DNA of 64,000 nucleotides from Tectiglobus sp965223355 (GCA_965223355.1 CBDCWE010000003.1:2728001-2792000), one strand, 5' to 3'; numbered from the stretch's first letter, positions 1-9,443 are shown. Notes: generated by a model not told the origin, from the letters alone. Numbers and translations: made by a program.

Positions 1-150
1 TGTGCGCGCACATTGAAACCATCAGCGCCGCCAACCCGCTCCGAATTGCCCGACCGCGCCCACAAGCTCATAGCCGCCATCGCAGCATCCGGCAACGCCA
101 GCGATCACGGCGCCATCACGCCCGCCGCATCCAGCCGGGTTCATTCGTGA
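1..150 (+). CDS. C-terminal end of an unidentified ORF (partial)
   Basis: An open frame enters from the left edge and stops with TGA at 148-150, giving 49 residues ending SSRVHS. The fragment is rich in Ala, Pro and Ser. I do not recognise a domain. It could be the tail of a protein that starts outside the window, or a chance open frame in GC-rich DNA. A multi-hairpin repeat copy begins about 80 bases downstream. Confidence 0.25.
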   Translation, partial: CARTLKPSAPPTRSELPDRAHKLIAAIAASGNASDHGAITPAASSRVHS

Positions 151-197
151 AGGTCGCCATGGCGCGGTTCCATAGCGCATGACGATGAGCTCAACCG

Positions 198-406
198 ATC
201 CCGCCAGTGGGCAGCGCCCTTTGGTCGGGCTCTGAACAAGTTCGGGTCCAGGGGATCATCCCCTGGTCGGGGTGTTTGAGGGGCGGACAGCCCCTCAAGG
301 ATCGCCGCCAAGCGGCGATATGTTAAGGGCTCCGCCCTTAACGATCCCGCCAAAGGGCATTGCCCTTTGGAAACCTGGGACCTGATCGGCGGTTCCTTAG
401 GGCTAA
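198..406 (+). repeat. Modular multi-hairpin repeat, copy A
   Basis: Five consecutive inverted repeats occur in order: CCAGGGGAT..ATCCCCTGG, GAGGGG..CCCCTC, ATCGCCGC..GCGGCGAT, GTTAAGGGC..GCCCTTAAC and CCAAAGGGC..GCCCTTTGG. A degenerate extra copy of the last module lies at about 198-222. The same string recurs at 1597, 9456, 35861 and 39155. Copy A is in the opposite orientation to copy B on the other side of the transposase gene. Confidence 0.85.
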
Positions 407-582
407 AAACCCCGCAAACGCCCCGATAAGGGGGATGATCCCCTCGACCCGGGACGCAAGTTAGAGGTTCGCTAGATGTGTATTTCCAGAAGGTTGTTCG
501 CATTCTCCGTTGGAGATTGTCCATTCGGTCCGGGTCGGGGAAGCTGATGTTGTGCTACGTCAGTGATTCACCGGAGGAGCGA

Positions 583-1539
583 ATGAACACCCACAAGAAT
601 GCACCCCTTACACCGGCAGGTCGAGAGCGCATGGTCCGCGCCGTTGTGGATGACGGCAAATCAAAGGCCGCTGTTGCTCGGGCCTTCCGCACAACTGCCA
701 AAACTGTCGGCAAATGGGTTGGACGGTTCCGCGAGCACGGCGTCGAGGGCTTGCGTGATCGCTCATCCAGGCCCCGCTCATTGCCAAGCCAAACGCCGCT
801 TGCCACTTGTGATGAAGTCGAAAGGTTGCGACGTCAGCGATACACCCAGGACCAGATTGCAGCCCAGACCGGCCTCTCGCGCACAACCGTCTCGCGCATC
901 CTCAACAGCCGCGGTCTATCGCACTTGGCCTGCCTTGAACCGAAAGAGCCGCGCCCGCGATACGAACGGGAGACACCAGGCGAGATCATCCACATCGACA
1001 TCAAGAAACTCGGGCGTTTTTCCCGGCCTGGACACCGTGTGACCGGCAACCGTCACGGCCAGTCCGCGACACGTGGCGTCGGCTGGGAATATGTTCACGT
1101 TGCTATCGATGACCATTCCCGCGTCGCCTATTGCGACATCTTTCCAAACGAGAAAAAGGAAAGTGCGCTCGCACATCTCGAGGCCACGGTGGCTTACTAC
1201 AAACAACTTGGTGTCACCGTCACCCGCGTGATGACGGACAATGGTTCCTGCTATCGTTCGAAGGCCTTTCGCCGCGCATGCGCCAAACTCAACATCAAGC
1301 ACATCCGCACAAAACCTTACACGCCGCAAACGAACGGCAAGGCTGAGCGCTTCATCCAGACGACCATCCGCGAATGGGCCGACGCCACCGAGTACCACTC
1401 ATCCGAACAGCGCCAAGCCGACCTGTCTCAATGGCTACACCGCTACAACTGGCATCGCCCGCATGCTAGTCTCAACAAAAAACCACCCATCAGCCGCCTC
1501 GGCCTAACCGAGAACAACCTATTGAAGCTTCACAGCTAG
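583..1539 (+). CDS. IS481-type DDE transposase
   Basis: This 318-residue protein catalyses transposition of an insertion sequence. An N-terminal helix-turn-helix (about 10-60, GKSKAAVARAFRTTAKTV) and a second one (about 88-112) precede a DDE integrase core. The probable catalytic residues are D139 (HIDIKKL), D219 (MTDNGS) and E255 (TNGKAERF), with the usual NWHRPHASL motif near the C-terminus. I chose ATG 583 because GGAGGAGC lies just upstream; an in-frame ATG at 478 has no ribosome site. The stop TAG at 1537-1539 is the first triplet of a 59-base palindrome. Copies A and B of the modular repeat flank the gene in inverted orientation. I see no clear conventional terminal inverted repeats, so the element boundaries are uncertain. 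A truncated relative lies at 56126. Confidence 0.88.
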   Translation: MNTHKNAPLTPAGRERMVRAVVDDGKSKAAVARAFRTTAKTVGKWVGRFREHGVEGLRDRSSRPRSLPSQTPLATCDEVERLRRQRYTQDQIAAQTGLSRTTVSRILNSRGLSHLACLEPKEPRPRYERETPGEIIHIDIKKLGRFSRPGHRVTGNRHGQSATRGVGWEYVHVAIDDHSRVAYCDIFPNEKKESALAHLEATVAYYKQLGVTVTRVMTDNGSCYRSKAFRRACAKLNIKHIRTKPYTPQTNGKAERFIQTTIREWADATEYHSSEQRQADLSQWLHRYNWHRPHASLNKKPPISRLGLTENNLLKLHS

Positions 1540-1595
1540 AGCAACCTGCCTTTATTCGGGATCGTTCCGATTCCGAATAAAGGCAGGTTGCTCTA
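1537..1595. repeat. 59-bp palindrome (P family), copy P1
   Basis: A near-perfect inverted repeat with arms TAGAGCAACCTGCC..GGCAGGTTGCTCTA. The centre is TTTATTCGGGATCG..TTCCGAATAAA. The first three bases are the stop codon of the upstream transposase. Other copies lie at 24185, 39095, 56050 (decayed) and 58192. Confidence 0.9.
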
Positions 1596-1596
1596 G

Positions 1597-1751
1597 GAAC
1601 CCTCTGAACACGTCTCGGGTTTCCAAAGGGCTTGGCCCTTTGGCGGGATCGTTAAGGGCAGAGCCCTTAACCAATCGCCGCTTGGCGGCGATCCTTGAGG
1701 GGCTTTCAGCCCCTCAAACTCCCCGACCAGGGGATCTATCCCCTGGACCCT
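1597..1751 (-). repeat. Modular multi-hairpin repeat, copy B (inverted)
   Basis: All five hairpin modules are present in reverse order relative to copy A, directly after palindrome P1. From 1752 to 2165 I see no gene. There are two further hairpins: GCGCCCAAC..GTTGGGCGC at about 1818-1850 and AGCACCGG..CCGGTGCT at about 1868-1892. A lower-GC stretch leads to the 3' end of lolA. Confidence 0.85.
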
Positions 1752-2165
1752 CAAGAGCCCGTGATCTGATGGGTGGCCGGGCTGGCGGGACCCGCCGCAG
1801 GTTCGGTGAATCAGAAGCGCCCAACACTCGGGGGGAGAGAGTTGGGCGCAGAAGCGCAATTAGCGCGAGCACCGGGAGGGATGCCGGTGCTTCAGATGGT
1901 CATCGTCGGCTAGACGGGGGGCACTACCGATACAGATTGATGCCATCTGTTGGACAAATATAAGCTCAAGTCAGCCCAAATCAACAGAGGGACTCGAACA
2001 TGATCACGAAATTGTTACCAAATGTAACAAAGTTGTCCACTTCTATATGGCGACTGGGTGCGAATCAGCAACAGTGCGGTGACCAATGTCACAGTTTGCG
2101 CTAGCGTGACCCGATTGCTCAGCCAACTAAACAACGCAAAACGCGTCCCGTCAACTCCAATTCAC

Positions 2166-2945
2166 CTATTGCGTACCACCCTGCGTTGCTCCCATGAAGA
2201 GCTTTTCGCGTAAAAAAAGCTTGCTGTCTAATTTTTCAGGGATGTCAAGATCGGAAACAGTTATCTTGGTTTCGAGCCCTTGGGCGTCCCGCGTCGTCCA
2301 GCCGGCCATCGCCGGCTTCGGCTTGAGCGACAGGATGACGGTGATTTCACCGGTTGCATCCGGTCCCCGTTCCGTCAAGGTCAGCGCGATACGATCGGCG
2401 TCTTGGCTGACGGCGAGGACGCGCGCATCGCGCAAAATATTGACATCTCTTCGCAGCAGAATCCGAAACGGCGTGTTGTCGAGCTGGTAGACATCCTCGT
2501 TGCGCAAGTCGAGGTCTTGTATCGCCAGAAACCGGCCGTCAGACACGACGATTTTACGGCTCGGCGCGGCATAGTCGAAACGGAACTTGCCGGGCTTGTT
2601 GACATAGAACTTGCCGCGGGTCTGCTTTTGGTCCGGATCAATCTGGACAAACCTGCCCCTGAGGTTGCTCAGTGCATTGAAATACCGATTGACCGTGTCG
2701 ATGGCGGCGGTCTGCTCCGGCGTCAGCATTTGAGCCGAACCGCTGCTTTCGCTCGTCTCCTCGACCTTACTGTTCCAGGTCCCGCCGACCGGGCTGCTTG
2801 ACTGGCGCTTTGCAACCTGCGCCGCCACGGTTCCAACGCAGGCGATCGCGAGGGCAGCTGCTATTGGCAAGCTCCACAAAGCCCGGCGCATCGGCCGGCT
2901 CAGTGGCGATTTTACCGTTCTCGAAGTTGCTGCAATTCGCACCAT
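2166..2945 (-). CDS. lolA: Outer-membrane lipoprotein carrier protein LolA
   Basis: LolA is the periplasmic chaperone that takes lipoproteins released by LolCDE and delivers them to LolB or the outer membrane. From ATG 2945 the product has 259 residues. A long N-terminus leads to a hydrophobic signal region (SLPIAAALAIACVGTVAAQ), then a low-complexity linker. The LolA fold follows, with family motifs NALSNLRGRFVQIDPD, RGKFYVNKPGKFRFDY and SDGRFLAIQDLDLRN. ATG 2945 puts the signal peptide about 20 residues in; a later in-frame Met (MRRALW) is also possible. The open frame runs to 3122, but that extension is compositionally poor. The gene lies downstream of putA with no obvious functional link. 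Confidence 0.85.
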   Translation of the reverse strand: MVRIAATSRTVKSPLSRPMRRALWSLPIAAALAIACVGTVAAQVAKRQSSSPVGGTWNSKVEETSESSGSAQMLTPEQTAAIDTVNRYFNALSNLRGRFVQIDPDQKQTRGKFYVNKPGKFRFDYAAPSRKIVVSDGRFLAIQDLDLRNEDVYQLDNTPFRILLRRDVNILRDARVLAVSQDADRIALTLTERGPDATGEITVILSLKPKPAMAGWTTRDAQGLETKITVSDLDIPEKLDSKLFLREKLFMGATQGGTQ

Positions 2946-3160
2946 TGGTTTGTCACCGCCCGTTGATTGAACCTGCAACGTATGATCAGAGTATGTCAGT
3001 TCTGTTCTCGTAACAATGCGACCACAACAGGGCGGTTGACCCCGTGTCCCAAGCCCCGCCGCCCACGCTGTTGCCCAACGACATCGCCAACCTGCTCTAC
3101 GCCAACTGACGGCACGCGACAAGCAAAACCCGGGTGTGCGGTGCGTTGCCTGTGGGTGAA

Positions 3161-6100
3161 CTACGCCGGTTGACTGTGGCGGCCGCCCGATCGCCGCTCA
3201 GAGTTGGCCGGAACCATCTCGCTTGCCGCCAACAAGGTGGCATTGCCGCCGGCCGCAGTGGTGTCGACGCAAAGGTGGCGTTCCAGCACACAACGCTCCG
3301 CGAGTGATCCATCGCTCAGTAGCGGAACGAGACGACCACGGCGCCCGGCCAGGGCTTGGCGGGCGGCGCGCAGATCCTTCGCATCCGACCAGAGTGCGAC
3401 GGCCTCGAAGCCTTTGAGTGACGTCAACGCGCTGCGCTCAAGGGTTCCGTCCAGTGCATCCCGCCCTTTGGCGCCCGGAACAATCGTCAATGTTGAACAG
3501 CCCGCCCCGGCTGCAGCTGCTCTCTGAGCCGCAGCGTCTTCGATAGACGGACCGAGGCACAACACAACGCCACGTGGAAAAATGGACAATTGGTTGAGTT
3601 CTCCAGTCGGCCCGGCCATCTGTATGGTCGACTGGGGTTCTTCTTTGGGACGGTCAGTTTTGTCCAGCGCCTCCTGCGCAGTGGCGAGATCGACGGTATT
3701 GCCGGACATCGAAACCGCATTGCCCTTGCGCGCGGCACCGCGGGCAAACATCCGCACATAGTGCGGCCCGCCGGCTTTGGGGCCGGTACCGGAAAGACCT
3801 TCTCCGCCGAACGGCTGCGCGCCGACAACTGCACCAATCTGATTGCGATTGACATACATGTTCCCGACCCGCAGACGCCTGGTGATCCGTTCGACGCGCG
3901 CGTCGATCCGTGTGTGCAGGCCGAAGGTCAAGCCGAAGCCGCTGGCGTTTATGTCGTCGACAACTTTGTCGATCTCGGAGGCCTTGAAAGTTGCGACATG
4001 AAGGACCGGCCCGAACACCTCGCGGTCGAGATTGGCGATGCCGTCGACACGGATCACCGTCGGGCACACAAAATGGCCATCCTCCGGCACTGACAGCTGT
4101 TTTATGATGCGACCTGCGCGCCGTGCCGTGTCTATATAGGTTTCGATGTCGGCCTTTGCAGCAGCATCGATGACGGGGCCGACGTCGGTCGAAATTTGCC
4201 ATGGATCGCCAACCGACAACTCATCCATCGCCCCGAACAGCATCTCGATCAGAGACGCCGAGACATCTTCCTGGACGTAAAGTATCCTGAGTGCGGAGCA
4301 GCGCTGACCTGCCGATTGGAAGGCGGAGGCAACGATGTCGCGAACGGCTTGTTCCGGCAGTGCGGTGCTGTCGACAATCATGGCGTTGAGCCCGCCGGTC
4401 TCCGCGATCAAGGGCGCTTGCGGGGGTGCAGCGTCGGCCATGGAACAGTGGATTGCCTGCGCTGTCGCCGTCGAGCCGGTGAAGCAAACGCCATCGATCC
4501 GGACATCGCCCGTGAGTTGTGCGCCGACGATGGCGCCTTGACCTGGCAAGAGTTGGAGTACTGATGGCGGCACACCGGCCGCCAACAACAGCGCCACCGC
4601 CCGGGTTGCGATCAAGGGCGTGGCCTCCGCCGGTTTGGCTATGACGCCGTTGCCGGCCGCCAACGCGGCAGCGATCTGACCCGTGAAAATGGCCAACGGA
4701 AAGTTCCAGGGAGAGATGCACGCAAAGACACCGCGGGCCCGGCGATCGCCAAGTCGTTCTGCCTCACTAGCATAGTATCTCAGAAAGTCGACGGCCTCGC
4801 GCAGCTCACCGATCGCATCCAACGGCGTCTTGCCGGCCTCGCGAGCGACGAGCGCAAAGATCTCCCCGTAATTTTGCTCGTAACAGTCGGCAGCGCGGCG
4901 CAAAACCGCCGCGCGCTCGACTGCAGGCGCCTGCCATGGTGTCGCTGCTGCCACCGCCGCCTTGGCATCTGCACCAGAGACTTCGCGCACATATCCGACA
5001 ACGTCTTGAGGGCGCGCCGGATTGAGAACCGGTTGAGGCCGGCCACCCTCAAGTTCAACCGCGCCAATCGGGCTGGCGTGCCATTGCATCGTCCTGAAGG
5101 ATGAACGTGCGGCCTCGATGTCGGCCAGATCTTCGCGATTGTGCAGATCCCAACCCTTTGAATTCGGCCGGTCCGGTCCGTAAAGTGCCGGCGGTTTGGC
5201 AATTGCCGTGAAATCGGCCGGCAGGGTAGCAGCCAGAACATCGAATGGGTCTGCCGCCACTTTATCGGCTGGCACCGAAGTATCTACGATCTGATTGACG
5301 AACGACGAGTTGGCGCCGTTCTCAAGCAATCGCCGCACGAGATAGGCGAGCAGATCGCGGTGAGCGCCGACCGGTGCATAGATCCTGCACCGCGTCTCTT
5401 GCTGCTCATGGACCAGCCGATGGAGCGCTTCACCCATGCCGTGCAGGCGTTGAAACTCGAATGCCTGCTCGCCCGCCATCTCCAGAATCGCGGCGACCGT
5501 GTGGGCGTTGTGGGTCGCGAACTGGGGATATAGCCGATCACTGAACCCGAGCAGCTTGGCAGCACAGCACAGATAGGAGACATCGGTTGCCGCCTTGCGT
5601 GTGAACACAGGAAAATCTGCAGTGCCTTCGACCTGCGCACGCTTGATCTCGCTATCCCAATAGGCACCTTTCACCAGGCGCACCATAATCCGGCGGTCGA
5701 GATCGATACTCAGAGCATAAAGCCAGTCGATTACCGCCGCCGCCCGTTTGCCGTAGGCTTGTATGACGACACCGAACCCGTCCCAACCGGCCAGTTGTTC
5801 GTCACGCAAAACGGCCTCGATGACATCGAGCGACAGATCCAGGCGATCTGCCTCTTCGGCGTCAATGTTAAATCCCAGCCGAGCCGCTTTTGCCTGACGG
5901 GCCAGCTCGGATACGCGGGGTACGAGTTCAGACATAACCCGCTCGCGCTGGCCCTCTTCGTAGCGTGGATGCAGCGCCGAGAGTTTGACCGAAATTCCGG
6001 GGTTATCACGAACGTCATCGCTTGGCGCCTGCTTGCCGATGGCATCGATCGCACCCGCGTAGGCCTGCAAGAAGTTGTCGGCATCGCCAGCAGTCATCGC

Positions 6101-6718
6101 CGCTTCGCCAAGCATATCGTAGGAGTAGGAATACCCTTGGGCTTCCTGCGAACCGGCGCGGTGCATGGCTTCGTCAATGTCACGTCCAAGAACGAACTGG
6201 CGCCCGAGTTCGCGCATCGCCTGCTGCACCGCGAGGCGAATGACCGGTTCACCGAGGCGCTTGACCAGGCCCTGAAGCAGACCGGCCATGCCGGTCGCGT
6301 CGCGATCATCGAGCACCTTGCCCGTCAGCATCAAGGCCCAGGTCGAAGCATTGACGAGGGGAGAACTCGATCGGCCGAGATGCGCGCTCCAGGACGACGG
6401 TGCGATTTTGTCTTCGATCAAGGCGTCGATCGTGCTCGCATCCGGCACCCGCATCAAAGCCTCGGCCAAGCACATCAGTGCAACGCCCTCATCGGTTGAC
6501 AGGCCATATTCGGCGAGGAACGATTCCATCAGTCCCGGGCGCGTGTCACGACGCACGTCTTCGACGAGCCGTGTCGCACGCTTTCGCGCGGCCATGCGCT
6601 GACTTTCGGTCGGCGCGTTGCCCCTCAGTCGTTCAAGAACTGTTTCCTCGGGCGCCAACTGGAGGTCCCGCATGCGATTGCGATGTGAGGATAGCGTGGT
6701 TGACGCACACGTTGTCAT
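3161..6718 (-). CDS. putA: Bifunctional proline dehydrogenase / glutamate-semialdehyde dehydrogenase PutA
   Basis: PutA oxidises proline to P5C with FAD, then glutamate semialdehyde to glutamate with NAD+. The 1185-residue product has an alpha-helical arm, then a PRODH barrel (about 175-490) carrying VRLVKGAYWDSE at about 346-357. The aldehyde dehydrogenase domain covers about 525-1000, with the nucleophile Cys807 (SAGQRCSALR) and Glu773 (ETGGLN). A C-terminal domain of about 150 residues resembles the degenerate ALDH-like domain of long bifunctional PutAs. The N-terminal ribbon-helix-helix repressor domain of enterobacterial PutA is absent, so regulation must come from elsewhere. ATG 6718 has AGGAAGG six bases upstream. 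It is the last step of the citrulline-ornithine-proline block. Confidence 0.95.
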   Translation of the reverse strand: MTTCASTTLSSHRNRMRDLQLAPEETVLERLRGNAPTESQRMAARKRATRLVEDVRRDTRPGLMESFLAEYGLSTDEGVALMCLAEALMRVPDASTIDALIEDKIAPSSWSAHLGRSSSPLVNASTWALMLTGKVLDDRDATGMAGLLQGLVKRLGEPVIRLAVQQAMRELGRQFVLGRDIDEAMHRAGSQEAQGYSYSYDMLGEAAMTAGDADNFLQAYAGAIDAIGKQAPSDDVRDNPGISVKLSALHPRYEEGQRERVMSELVPRVSELARQAKAARLGFNIDAEEADRLDLSLDVIEAVLRDEQLAGWDGFGVVIQAYGKRAAAVIDWLYALSIDLDRRIMVRLVKGAYWDSEIKRAQVEGTADFPVFTRKAATDVSYLCCAAKLLGFSDRLYPQFATHNAHTVAAILEMAGEQAFEFQRLHGMGEALHRLVHEQQETRCRIYAPVGAHRDLLAYLVRRLLENGANSSFVNQIVDTSVPADKVAADPFDVLAATLPADFTAIAKPPALYGPDRPNSKGWDLHNREDLADIEAARSSFRTMQWHASPIGAVELEGGRPQPVLNPARPQDVVGYVREVSGADAKAAVAAATPWQAPAVERAAVLRRAADCYEQNYGEIFALVAREAGKTPLDAIGELREAVDFLRYYASEAERLGDRRARGVFACISPWNFPLAIFTGQIAAALAAGNGVIAKPAEATPLIATRAVALLLAAGVPPSVLQLLPGQGAIVGAQLTGDVRIDGVCFTGSTATAQAIHCSMADAAPPQAPLIAETGGLNAMIVDSTALPEQAVRDIVASAFQSAGQRCSALRILYVQEDVSASLIEMLFGAMDELSVGDPWQISTDVGPVIDAAAKADIETYIDTARRAGRIIKQLSVPEDGHFVCPTVIRVDGIANLDREVFGPVLHVATFKASEIDKVVDDINASGFGLTFGLHTRIDARVERITRRLRVGNMYVNRNQIGAVVGAQPFGGEGLSGTGPKAGGPHYVRMFARGAARKGNAVSMSGNTVDLATAQEALDKTDRPKEEPQSTIQMAGPTGELNQLSIFPRGVVLCLGPSIEDAAAQRAAAAGAGCSTLTIVPGAKGRDALDGTLERSALTSLKGFEAVALWSDAKDLRAARQALAGRRGRLVPLLSDGSLAERCVLERHLCVDTTAAGGNATLLAASEMVPANSERRSGGRHSQPA

Positions 6719-6826
6719 GGAACCTTCCTCTCCAATCCAAACCATTGATCAAAGGATAGCATCGGCCCGACAGCAGTGTCTTCCTGATCGGGTGTCGCCA
6801 TACGACCGGACAGGTACGAGCAGATG

Positions 6827-7759
6827 TCAGTTGGTGCGGCTGGCCAGGTGAATTCCGGCAAGCATGCAACGAACGGAGCCGCCTGCAAGCTCGATGGTCG
6901 GAACCGACAGCGGCAGCGGTTCGGCGCTCTTCGAGATGATACTGATCTGCTCGTCGGATAGTGAATCAAACGCCCGCTCGGAGAGCGCCAGCCGCCGGCC
7001 GGCGGTGCCCTGCAATTCAATCGCGTTACCCGCGAAGTTTGCAATCTGATCACCACTCAGGTCTATGACCGTCCGGCCAGAGTCTGCAAATCGCCTTTCG
7101 ATATCGGCCCGGCGCGCGGCATCATCGATCATCTCAAGACCGATCATCACGAACTCCGTTGCAATGCACATCAAAACGTTCGTGTGATAGACCGGCGTGC
7201 CGTTGGCATCGTTGGCATCGAACACCATCGGTTCATAATTGAAGTGCGTGCAAAAGCGTTCGAGCGCGATCGAGTCCGTGCGTTTCGATCTGACGGCATA
7301 GGCAACGCGGTCGATATGGTCGAGCACCATCGCGCCGGTGCCTTCGAGAAACAGGCCGTCAGGCTCGAGGCCCGTATAGTCGATCACGTCCTGGACCCGG
7401 TACTGCCCCTTCAGCATTTCGATGACGTCGACGCGGCGCTCTTTGCGTCTGCTCGGGGCATACATCGGATAGATCGCAACGTGGCCACCCGGGTGCGTCG
7501 AGAACCAGTTGTTGGGAAAAACAGAATCCGGTGTTTGCCCGCCTTCATCTTCGAAAATGTGCGTGCGAATTCCGGCATCGTTTAACGTCCTGGCCGCCGC
7601 GGTCACCTCATCGTATGCCGAGCGTGCGAGCATCGCTCTCGTTTCACTGGGGGCTTGCTGTTGGAACGCATTGTCGGCGGCGGTCTCCTGGTTCGGTGCG
7701 AAGTGGTGCGGGCGGATCATGACCACCGAAGACGGAGCCTGGGCGCTCTTTCCTGCCAT
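6827..7759 (-). CDS. ctlX: CtlX-type citrulline hydrolase / arginine-deiminase-fold enzyme
   Basis: This 310-residue protein belongs to the guanidine-modifying (DDAH/arginine deiminase) superfamily and resembles CtlX, a family named for citrulline utilisation. Visible features are the family opening MIRPHHFAPNQETA (about residues 14-27) and DSVFPNNWFSTH in the middle. A histidine region (GAMVLDHIDRVAYA) and the C-terminal cysteine C298 (GGSVRCML), the expected nucleophile, follow. GGAGGAGG lies just before ATG 7759, only nine bases after the ocd stop, so the two genes are co-transcribed. The context predicts citrulline to ornithine plus carbamate or ammonia and CO2. An arginine- or methylarginine-directed activity cannot be excluded. 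Confidence 0.85.
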   Translation of the reverse strand: MAGKSAQAPSSVVMIRPHHFAPNQETAADNAFQQQAPSETRAMLARSAYDEVTAAARTLNDAGIRTHIFEDEGGQTPDSVFPNNWFSTHPGGHVAIYPMYAPSRRKERRVDVIEMLKGQYRVQDVIDYTGLEPDGLFLEGTGAMVLDHIDRVAYAVRSKRTDSIALERFCTHFNYEPMVFDANDANGTPVYHTNVLMCIATEFVMIGLEMIDDAARRADIERRFADSGRTVIDLSGDQIANFAGNAIELQGTAGRRLALSERAFDSLSDEQISIISKSAEPLPLSVPTIELAGGSVRCMLAGIHLASRTN

Positions 7760-7768
7760 TTCCTCCTC

Positions 7769-8836
7769 CTATGCGGCCTCTTCGGTTTTCGCCGCGCGCA
7801 ACAGCATGCCGAACAAATCCCGCGGTTCATCGGGGTCGGCGATCATGTCCAATTCTTGTGAGTAACCGGTTTCGGCTTGCAGTTTATGAATGTAGCGCAG
7901 GGCGGAGAAGTCCTCGATCGCGAACCCGACGCTGTCGAACAAAGTGATCTGGCTTGCCCGCGTGCGGCCCGGGTCGATCCCTGCGATCACCTGCCACAGT
8001 TCCCTGACGGCATGGTCTTCGGGGAGCTGTTGGATCTCGCCTTCGATCCGCGTCTGCGGTGGATACTCAACGAAAATCTCTGAGCGCAGGAGAATGTCGC
8101 GATGAAGCTCGGTCTTTCCCGGGCAATCGCCGCCGACGGCATTGATATGGATTCCCGGACCGACAAGATTGTCGGTGAGGATCGTCGCAAACTGCTTGTC
8201 TGCCGTCACCGTTGTCACGATGTCGGCCCCCTCGATGGCGTCTTCGGCCGATCTGCACGAAACGATGTCGATGCCGCAGCCGGCGAGGTTTGCCGCACAC
8301 TTGGCCGTTGCACCGTCGTCGATGTCATAGAGACGCAACCCGGTAACGCCGGCGATCGACTTGAACGCCAACGCCTGGAATTCGGCTTGGGCGCCATTGC
8401 CGATCAGCGCCATGGTTTGCGCATCGGGCCGCGCCAAATGCTTAGCGGCAACCGCGGACGTCGCGGCAGTTCGAAGCGCCGTCAAGAGCGTCATTTCCGT
8501 CAGCAGAACCGGGTATCCGGTGTTCACTTCCGCAAGCAATCCGAAGGCGGTGACCGTCTGCAGACCTTCCCTCATATTCTTCGGGTGGCCGTTGACGTAC
8601 TTGAAGCCGTACATCTCACCATCACTGGTCGGCATCAGCTCGATGACACCAACCGGCGAATGGCTCGCGACACGCGGCGTCTTGTCGAAGCTCTGCCAAC
8701 GACGAAAGTCATCCTCGATGTAGCCGGCCAGCCCCTGCAGCACGCTTTCGACGCCGAAGTGCAGGACGATCTTCATCATGTCGTCGACACTGACAAAGGG
8801 GACGACGTTGAGCCTGCCCTGGGGTGAATTGGTCAT
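7769..8836 (-). CDS. ocd: Ornithine cyclodeaminase
   Basis: This 355-residue NAD-dependent enzyme of the OCD/mu-crystallin family converts ornithine to proline and ammonia. Characteristic stretches are YGFKYVNGHPKNMREGL near the N-terminus, LTALRTAATSAVA, the Rossmann segment MALIGNGAQAEFQ and the C-terminal DSVGFAIEDFSAL. The length matches the long bacterial OCD type. ATG 8836 has GGAGGGAACG upstream and is preferred over the frame opening at 8911. It is the first gene of an ocd-ctlX-putA run on the minus strand, divergent from the Lrp regulator. Together these give ornithine to proline to glutamate. Confidence 0.93.
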   Translation of the reverse strand: MTNSPQGRLNVVPFVSVDDMMKIVLHFGVESVLQGLAGYIEDDFRRWQSFDKTPRVASHSPVGVIELMPTSDGEMYGFKYVNGHPKNMREGLQTVTAFGLLAEVNTGYPVLLTEMTLLTALRTAATSAVAAKHLARPDAQTMALIGNGAQAEFQALAFKSIAGVTGLRLYDIDDGATAKCAANLAGCGIDIVSCRSAEDAIEGADIVTTVTADKQFATILTDNLVGPGIHINAVGGDCPGKTELHRDILLRSEIFVEYPPQTRIEGEIQQLPEDHAVRELWQVIAGIDPGRTRASQITLFDSVGFAIEDFSALRYIHKLQAETGYSQELDMIADPDEPRDLFGMLLRAAKTEEAA

Positions 8837-9005
8837 TTGCGTTCCCTCCGACAGTCGGTTCCGTGCATCGAAATGGCCGAATGGAGGTAAGCTAGCGGCA
8901 TGCCAGTTCAATCAAAATTCAATATTCTTATTGTTTTCTCACCGTAATTGCGCAAAATAACAGAATGATTTGAGCAATTTGAACGATGATAGGGCGACGT
9001 CCTGC
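8837..9005. promoter_or_regulatory. Divergent promoter region between ocd and the Lrp regulator
   Basis: This 169-base intergenic region is clearly AT-richer than its surroundings around 8905-8990, with runs such as AATTCAATATTCTTATTG and GCGCAAAATAAC. It must hold both divergent promoters. Lrp/AsnC regulators commonly bind AT-rich DNA next to their own gene, so this is the likely operator. No individual box is certain. Confidence 0.55.
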
Positions 9006-9443
9006 ATGCCAGACGCCAAGCATATCTATGACGATCTCGATCGCGAGCTCATAGCACTCCTGCGCCGCGACGGCCGGGCGCCATTGGCAAAGATCGCCGC
9101 CATTCTTGGTATCTCGCGTGGCACGGTTCAAAACCGGCTCGACCGAATGCTAGCGTCCGGCGCAATTCTTGGCTTCACGGTTCGCGTCCGCGATGATGCT
9201 GCAGCACCGGCGATCCGGGCGGTGATGCTCATTGAGGTTGTCGGCAAGTCCACAACCGCCGTCATCAAGAAGCTGCGCGGCCTGCCTGAATTGCAAGCGC
9301 TGCACACGACCAATGGCAAGTGGGATCTTGTGGCCGAGATCCAATCCAAGAGTCTTGCCGATTTCGATCGCGTGCTACGTGAAGTGCGCATGACCGACGG
9401 CGTCTCGAACAGCGAGACCAGTATCCTGCTCAGTTCGGTTTGA
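9006..9443 (+). CDS. Lrp/AsnC-family transcriptional regulator
   Basis: This 145-residue regulator has an N-terminal winged helix-turn-helix (LAKIAAILGISRGTVQNRLDR split over about 24-44) and a C-terminal RAM domain for ligand binding and oligomerisation. ATG 9006 gives the usual family opening (DDLDRELIALLRRDGR). An upstream TTG at 8970 would add 12 residues. It is divergent from ocd-ctlX-putA and is the obvious candidate regulator, with ornithine, citrulline or proline as a plausible effector (inference). The stop is followed by a modular repeat before a convergent gene. Confidence 0.9.
   Translation: MPDAKHIYDDLDRELIALLRRDGRAPLAKIAAILGISRGTVQNRLDRMLASGAILGFTVRVRDDAAAPAIRAVMLIEVVGKSTTAVIKKLRGLPELQALHTTNGKWDLVAEIQSKSLADFDRVLREVRMTDGVSNSETSILLSSV

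Noticed and set aside
141..524. 127-codon minus-strand frame over modular repeat copy A
   Set aside because: The translated sequence simply reads through the hairpin repeat; similar frames appear in copies B, C, E and F.
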